From the NCBI GenBank assembly GCA_030765055.1, contig CM060950.1, positions 15,492,306-15,556,305 on the forward strand: DNA of 64,000 nucleotides, written 5' to 3'. Below the pieces are notes generated by a model. It searched no databases, was not told the DNA's origin, and worked only from the letters and a program-made list of their open reading frames with translations. This DNA comes from Mantis religiosa. Lineage: Eukaryota > Arthropoda > Insecta > Mantodea > Mantidae. Of this stretch, positions 58,402 through 64,000 are shown in pieces. The stretch's first letter is position 1; each line of letters opens with the position of its first letter. The position numbers and the translations under genes are program-made.

Positions 58402-58690
58402 ACAAGGTAGAGTCAGACTAAAAAAATTCAATGCCATAGCCGGGAATTGAACCACGGATCTTCCGATCTCTGTCTGACTGCTCTTAACTATTCAGCTCAA
58501 ATGGCCAATGAAAGCAAAGCATTAAATTCTCCACTGACTCATGTTAATGCAGGTAAACCAATAGGAGTTCTCAAAAACATATGGGACAACTGCCTCAATG
58601 GCAACATACCATGCTGTAAGTACTCTAAAGCATGTCATTCATAGTTTGGACCACTATTAAGTCAATTAATGGAAACGAATTGTTCCTTTC
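58402..58690 (-). repeat. Family T SINE copy, minus strand
   Basis: Reverse complement matches 43287-43563 over nearly its full length: leader with TAATAGTGGTCC, CAGTTGTCCCATATGTTTT and GAGAACTCCTATTGG, then the tRNA-like body with GTGGTTCAATTCCCGG, then ATTGAATTTTTTTAGTCTGA. Confidence 0.8.
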
Positions 58691-58724
58691 TAGTAGCCAG
58701 GTTTAAGACAAAATATGGAAAGGT

Positions 58725-58858
58725 AGAGTCAGACTGAAAAATTCAGTTGGAGAATTTAATGTCATGCTGGCCTTCGCCATGGTAGCTTAATGGATAAGGG
58801 AAGCCGGATGAGACCGGAAGATCTGCGGTAAAAATCCCAGATATGGCATTCAATTTAG
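58725..58858 (+). repeat. Family T SINE fragment with inverted end
   Basis: 58727-58750 is the family T 3' end in inverse orientation. It is joined directly to a plus-strand body (AGTTGGAGAATTTAATGTC, then TAGCTTAATGGATAAGGG and GCGGTAAAAATCCC). The B box is mutated. The junction suggests an inverted arrangement of two partial copies. Confidence 0.65.
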
Positions 58859-59689
58859 CTGCTATCTTTTACAGTTTTTACAGGTTTTACACAATACAAT
58901 GAAAATTCGTATTCAAGGCTTCAATTAAAAGGTTTTTTTTTTTCTCTCAGTAAGAAATGTGATTTTAGAACAACCTGGTGTCTTGTATACACTTGATTTC
59001 CCCTACAAACTAGTCCTAGAAAATATTATTGCTGCATCTACTTATGTCAACGAAACATTCAGGGGAAGAACAGCTGAAACAACAAAATGCAAAATTAAAG
59101 TATCTACATATTTCAGAAGTTTTTCCCCGCTTTAGGACTCAATAATTTCTCTATTTTTAAAATCATGGGGAGCTGTTTCACAAGTTTCACAGATAGGAAA
59201 TTAATAAAATGATAGCAAGCTCATGTTAGTCCATTGGTGCTGAACTAATAAAGTATATTACAGTATCTTTTTCAATAAAATTCCTTATAAGCACTTGCTC
59301 CAAAGGCAAACACTACTAGTAAGACCTGGCATGTTGAAATTATTGCTGCTGTGTATATATCAGTGGTCACCATCATAAATTACATAGGCTGGAATGGGTC
59401 AATTGGGAATATTCATCAAATAAACTGAGAAAGAACTAATGTTTGAGCATGTGCACTATTTTAAATATTCCAAAATATTATATAGTCAGATAAAATGCAC
59501 AAAGTTAATACAATGATAGGTAATATTTTGTGTGCGTACGCCACCAGTCACGACAATATGCATCCAAAGTTCTGAAGGATTGCTGAAATTTCTAAATTCA
59601 TATTGGTAAAATTTAATCTTTTGTGTATAGAAAAGAGTGGGTACATTGCACCAGCTCCACCAGTACCACAATTATTTTGTAGGCTGGAA
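58859..59689. other. No gene or repeat recognised
   Basis: About 830 bases of AT-rich sequence without known motifs. Possibly old element sequence beyond recognition. Confidence 0.5.
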
Positions 59690-59717
59690 CTGTCAGTGTA
59701 AACCTGTAGATATTCAT

Positions 59718-59841
59718 GTATTTACCACGAAATATACGAGACAATTGGAGAATTGGTAGCTCAATGGGTACGAGAGACTGGACACAAACCAGTAGACCTG
59801 TGGTTCAAATCCCGGCCATGGCACTTTCAGTCTGACTCTAA
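59718..59841 (+). repeat. Family T SINE, 5'-truncated, 12-bp target duplication
   Basis: Flanked by GTAGATATTCAT at 59706-59717 and 59842-59853. Starts in the leader at TACCACGAAATATACGAG and keeps the tRNA-like body and the CAGTCTGACTCTAA end. A truncated 5' end with an intact 3' end is what LINE-driven insertion produces. Confidence 0.85.
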
Positions 59842-59984
59842 GTAGATATTCATTGACAATATATCTTAAATGTATTATCTCTAGTATCGTTTGTTTCAGG
59901 ACATGTTTCATTTTGTAAATATATCAGTTAAGTGTAGATATTGCCTAATATCAAACAGTTCTAAAGCGCTGATCTGGTTTGTAA

Positions 59985-60234
59985 ATGTGAAATGTGTAGT
60001 GTTTAACGCCCGGTTTTACTACATATGGCACCGCAGGCGATGACACTGATGATACATGACATGAAGATGGAGCACCGGTAGAATGAGATGGCGGGGGAAA
60101 CCGGAGGTCCCAGATAAAACCCGCCCCAGCGCCGTGTTGTCCACCACAAATCTCACTTTGCGGTTGCCTGGGATCGAACACGGGCCGCCTTGGTGAGAGC
60201 CAAGCGGTCTAACCACTGAGCCACGGCGCGGCCG
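59985..60234 (-). repeat. tRNA-derived SINE (family H), 12-bp target duplication
   Basis: 250 bp flanked by TCTGGTTTGTAA (59973-59984 and 60235-60246). The minus strand begins GGCCGCGCCGTGGCTCAGTG with A and B boxes as in a tRNA gene. Clearly the same family as 38185-38431, with few differences. Confidence 0.92.
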
Positions 60235-60319
60235 TCTGGTTTGTAAGTTTTCTTGTAAATAAGACAGTTTAGTTCCTGTTTGATATCAATGTCTTTAGTA
60301 AGGAAACTTTATTGAGAAC

Positions 60320-61730
60320 TGCCTGATTAATTTTTCATATTTTATTATGGCTGCTATTTCAATGGCAACATAATCTTGGATTATTTTTAAAACCTTGTAG
60401 AGCAAGTACTGGACTAATTTGGTAGCTTCATTTATTAGACAGAGTATTAGATTTTGCAGAATATCAAATTACTCTATATTTGCAGTTCACATAATTTTAG
60501 TGTTGGTCTAATATAATTCATGTAAAAACAGTTTCAAGTTTGTGCAGTGCTTCTCTCATACTTTCCTGTCAGTCTCTTTAAAGTAGTAATATTTTCTCAA
60601 TTTATTTGTACATATTATCAACGTGATATTTCCACGTTAACAGCTGATAGTTCATTTTATGTATATTAATTTCTATTAAATTATTAGATATCCAATTCTG
60701 TAATGTTATTAAGGACTGCTGTCCTACATTTAGTTTCTCTTGACCTTGATTTTTCAGTTTGGTATTCTATAACATTACTTCATGTGCAACCATTAAGACC
60801 TTTGATAGTAATTTTTGTAATGGACATGCAGGATCATAGTTATAAATATTAAAAGGAATGGTTATAGGGATACACCTTAGAGGTGTGCTATGGTCTGTCG
60901 TTTGATACTTTGATAATTTGTCATTATATTTGATGACAATAAAGTGTGGAATAATGAATTCACTGATCCAATGTAACATTTTGCCTTAGATTCCCAAAAT
61001 TTTAAGTTTACTGAGTAATCTGTTCCTCCAAATACGATCATAAACTCCTTGTAGGTCTGTAAATATCGCTAGAATGCTTTATTTTTCATTCAATGCATTC
61101 TTAATGTCTTGGCTAAGATTTAAAATGTGTTCATTTTTTGAATTGCATTTTATAAATCCTGCATGTTTATTACACAAATAAAAAAATTTGTTACTAAGGC
61201 TTCACTTAACTTAGGAAATTGGCGTTAATACTTCTTTCTAATGGGAATCATTTCAAAAACAGATCGTTTGTATCTTCAGTCCACAAACAAACTCTGTTGT
61301 GTAAAATTTATTGCTTCTCTGTAGCTAGCTTCATTTTCTACGTAACCTGCATGTTTAGTTTAAATTAGTTGTTTTTTCTTTCCCTAGAAACCAATTTTGT
61401 CAGTTGGAAATCAGTTTCTCCATGATATCTGCTAATATGCTTGTAACTGCCATTGGACAATAACTTGAAAAATTAACTGCTTGTTGGTTTGGTTTGATAA
61501 TAGGTGTTATTACTGATTTCTTCCATACATCTGGTACTTTTGTATTCTATGAGAAGTTACAGAGATTTGGGAGTCTTAAGTTCACTTATTTGCCCCAGAG
61601 GTTTCATGAATTCTGCATGTATATTATCAGGATATGCAGATTTTTATCAAATTTAAGTTAATTAAAATGTTAAATTCATTAATATTGAATCCTCATTAAA
61701 TATATTACCTATAAGTTTAATTGCTATTTT
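60320..61730 (-). pseudogene. LINE reverse transcriptase remnant (C, fourth copy)
   Basis: Aligns with 44630-45830 over its whole length but is strongly decayed. The A-Y-D block equivalent (about 61040) and the Y-A-D-D equivalent (about 60770) are recognisable only through alignment with the other copies. Interrupted by a 176-bp element at 61170. Confidence 0.7.
61170..61345. mobile_element. 176-bp element sharing both ends of the Penelope-like element
   Basis: Flanked by CCTGCATGTTTA (61158-61169 and 61346-61357). It starts TTACACAAATAAAAAAATTT and continues with the ACTTAACTTAGGAAATTGGC phrase as in 54432 onward, then passes to CTAGCTTCATTTTCTACGTAA as at 56040-56059. All coding sequence is missing, so it is a non-autonomous derivative of the family at 54432-56059. 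Confidence 0.85.
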
Positions 61731-62673
61731 ATGGATTCTTTAATGTTTTTCTGCAACATTTCTTATTTCTTTTTAGTATTGGCAGTTAATTTTGGTATTA
61801 GTGCAGTATTTATTATACTTGCTAGCCATTATAATGTCATTTGTAACTGTTTTATTATTATACGTAAAATATATTTTTTTCTTTTCTTTCTTGTTATGTA
61901 TGTGACGTATGAATCAGTATACCTGATGCGTTCTCTTTCTATAGATGACTACAAATTGTTTTTTCAATTGAGGTAGTTAAAGCAACTTCCTCCTTAAGCA
62001 GATTTCTATCTAATATGCTTTAATGCTAACTGTGCTTAGCCCAACTTTGAATTTTATGCTGTCCATTGTTATGAGGTGTTTAGCCTTTACTATATACCAT
62101 AATTCAGTGCTTTCTCATCATACAATAGCCTACACTTTAGCTCATAGAAATACTTTTAGCACAACCTATTCTATCCTTACGTCTAATTTGTTGACTTCAG
62201 CCTGTACAGTGACGTTGAATACTGATGTACTTCTGGGGGTATAGTTGGTACTGCTTGTATCATTGTTGGCAATTGTACTTGCAACCGTCTCTTTGTTGTT
62301 GGTGTTTCTTTTTGAATAACTTCAGCCAGTGGGGTCTGGTTAGTGGAAGATGGTTATAAAGTTACCTGAGAGGAGAACAAATAATAATTTTTAACAATGT
62401 TCATTTATTTTTCTTTAGAGTGTGTCTTGCAGACCAGAGACTGCTTTAAGCGTTTATTGAGTAAAATATGACCTAGTGCGGGTAAATACTTGGCCGCCTA
62501 AAATTCACATTATATGAAAATTCGGGATTTTAGTTTAAATTGCTTTTTCGGTCTATATAAAATCCATACAGTGAGCAACCGCTGGCCACAGAAACAGCTT
62601 TATTGTGTTAATTTTTTCTATGAATATTTCACTATTTACATATGTACATTATGATTATCTCGCGCATCCAGTT

Positions 62674-62675
62674 AC

Positions 62676-62739
<64 letters not shown>
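62674..62739. repeat. (CA)n microsatellite
   Basis: About 33 CA units ending in CACATGCACAC. Confidence 0.97.
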
Positions 62740-62741
<2 letters not shown>

Positions 62742-62749
62742 CACACCTG

Positions 62750-64000
62750 GGCATAACTGCAGCCTGATTTTTAATAGAAGATAAGTGAAGGTCATTTGTT
62801 TCTCCACGTGGGGTGCTGCAATGTTGCCCAGCACCAGACAGGAAGTAATGCAGATACCCTTTATTTATCCTTTCAACACTCGAAACATAAACAAAGTTTC
62901 AAACTATATGAGTACGTGATTCACCAGTGTACCCAATCTGGCAATCTTTATTTACGTTTCCATAGCAACGACCTTCCCTTCTTACCTTTTGCGTCCCTTG
63001 CTTGATGATCTTCACGTATCTTCTTTTAAAAATCAGACTGTGATATGTCCCACTCATTCACACATACACGCTTACACACCAATAACGTGTTTCAAATAAG
63101 CTTGGCCGGTATCTCTTAATTACCTCGTTAAGTAGTATCCTCTCATTGGCTGCTGACATGGTATAGACTTTTGTGGGGATTTCGAAGCGAGTTCTCGAAT
63201 TTATTATTTTCATAACCATATGACCTAAATATATTACGTAACATAGTAAATTAATGTGGAATACTTGTTAGTTTTAAACACGTAATAAGGAGGAGGATCC
63301 TTGGTTTCAAACCTGTTGCTCGGGATGACTGACGATAGCACGTGTCTGTGGCAGTCCTCACATAGCTGCTTATACCAGGTGAGTCACCTACCCCTATTTA
63401 TTTTTGAATCAACGCAACTTGCTAAGCAACATATGTGACTTATGCCTTTCTTGAATATCCTCTAATGGATGATCTGTAGAACAGTTTATACAGGATGGGT
63501 AGATAACTTAATGCTGTATGGGACACAAAGCAATCACTATGTATGTCGATTCCAAAAACTTCATACCCAGATAAGAAAGCTGCAGTAGTAATTTTAGGGA
63601 GTTTACAAACTTTTGTTCATTAGCGTGCATTCACAAACAACTTTAACCACGCCCCTGAAGGAACAGCATATCACATGCATCAGTTAACAACATTGGAACA
63701 CAAAATGGCAGATCTACCAGTGGGACCAATTGGATTCAAATATTCAGCCAACACGTGTTTTCATTGCACAGCCATGTCAAAAATGGGAAGAATTAAGTAG
63801 ATAGTTTTCGCTTCTGTCACAAATTACGGGAGTTTTTATCTCATACAGTAATTATAATGGAAGATGCAGTATTTCTATTTGCGTTAAAGCTGCCAAAACG
63901 AGCCAAAATACTGCATAACGCTGTAGAAAGCGTGTAAAAGTTCGAGCTGGGTCTTAGATCCGCGGTTATTTAATTCATATAGAAGCCTTCCCTAGCAAAG
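62750..64000. other. Right-hand flank, no gene recognised
   Basis: Slightly less AT-rich than the array. 62796-63005 is open for 69 codons on the plus strand without a domain I know. The short direct pair TATACCAGGTGAGTCACCTAC (near 63371) and TATACAGGATGGGTAG (near 63488) hints at element ends but does not prove any. No TIR, RT or transposase motif is seen. Confidence 0.45.

Larger units (their letters stand above)
59690..62650. repeat. Fourth, most diverged partial copy (C-D and start of A)
   Basis: 59690-59972 and 60235-62400 align with about 44370-46700 (LINE RT and the following D region), and 62418-62650 aligns with the beginning of an A segment, including the phrase around TATATAAA. 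Identity is visibly lower than between the other copies. Three insertions with target duplications interrupt it (59718-59841, 59985-60234, 61170-61345). The rest of A beyond 62650 is absent. Confidence 0.8.

Noticed and set aside
62796..63005. A small host gene of 69 codons in the right flank
   Set aside because: No known domain, no splice or promoter context, and a length expected by chance.

Overview
This is a eukaryotic, AT-rich, gene-poor window built almost entirely from transposable-element remains. I recognise no intact host protein-coding gene, no rRNA, no functional tRNA and no CRISPR array. The mix of element types (jockey-like and other non-LTR retrotransposons, Penelope-like elements with a GIY-YIG endonuclease, hAT and PIF/Harbinger DNA transposons, three kinds of tRNA-related SINE, long dinucleotide and tetranucleotide repeats) fits a large insect genome. 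One SINE type reads through into a peptide like those I know from predicted cockroach proteins, so Blattodea is my best guess; this is inference from memory and is weak.

Layout. Positions 1-18089 and 18090-36978 are two copies of one block of about 18.9 kb in direct tandem. They differ by scattered substitutions and a few clear indels (a 147-bp insertion at 24188, a 92-bp deletion near 34218, a microsatellite expansion at 28536). Each block is itself two older, diverged half-units. The first half holds, from left to right, a jockey-like reverse transcriptase (A), a hAT transposase inside long inverted repeats (B), a second LINE reverse transcriptase (C) and an ORF1-like remnant (D). The second half has A again, then a jockey-like gag fragment in place of B, then C with a younger LINE inserted in it, then a Penelope-like element with an inverted junction. 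Almost all coding remains lie on the minus strand; the gag fragment and part of the Penelope element are on the plus strand.

From 36979 to about 51555 a third, more diverged copy (A, B, C, D, then a further A) follows. It carries its own insertions: a 1247-bp Harbinger element with TCA target duplications, a full-length tRNA-related SINE with a 13-bp target duplication, and a long GT repeat. A fourth, most diverged stretch of C and D lies at about 59690-62650.

The rest (51556-59690 and 62650-64000) is not part of the array. It holds a 5'-truncated jockey element, an almost complete Penelope-like element with 14-bp target duplications, two short derivatives that share its ends, SINEs, a GAGT tetranucleotide array of about 208 bp, and stretches where I see nothing recognisable. 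Nothing here forms a working pathway. The value of the window is as a layered record of duplication and insertion, where paralogous copies give empty sites for many insertions.
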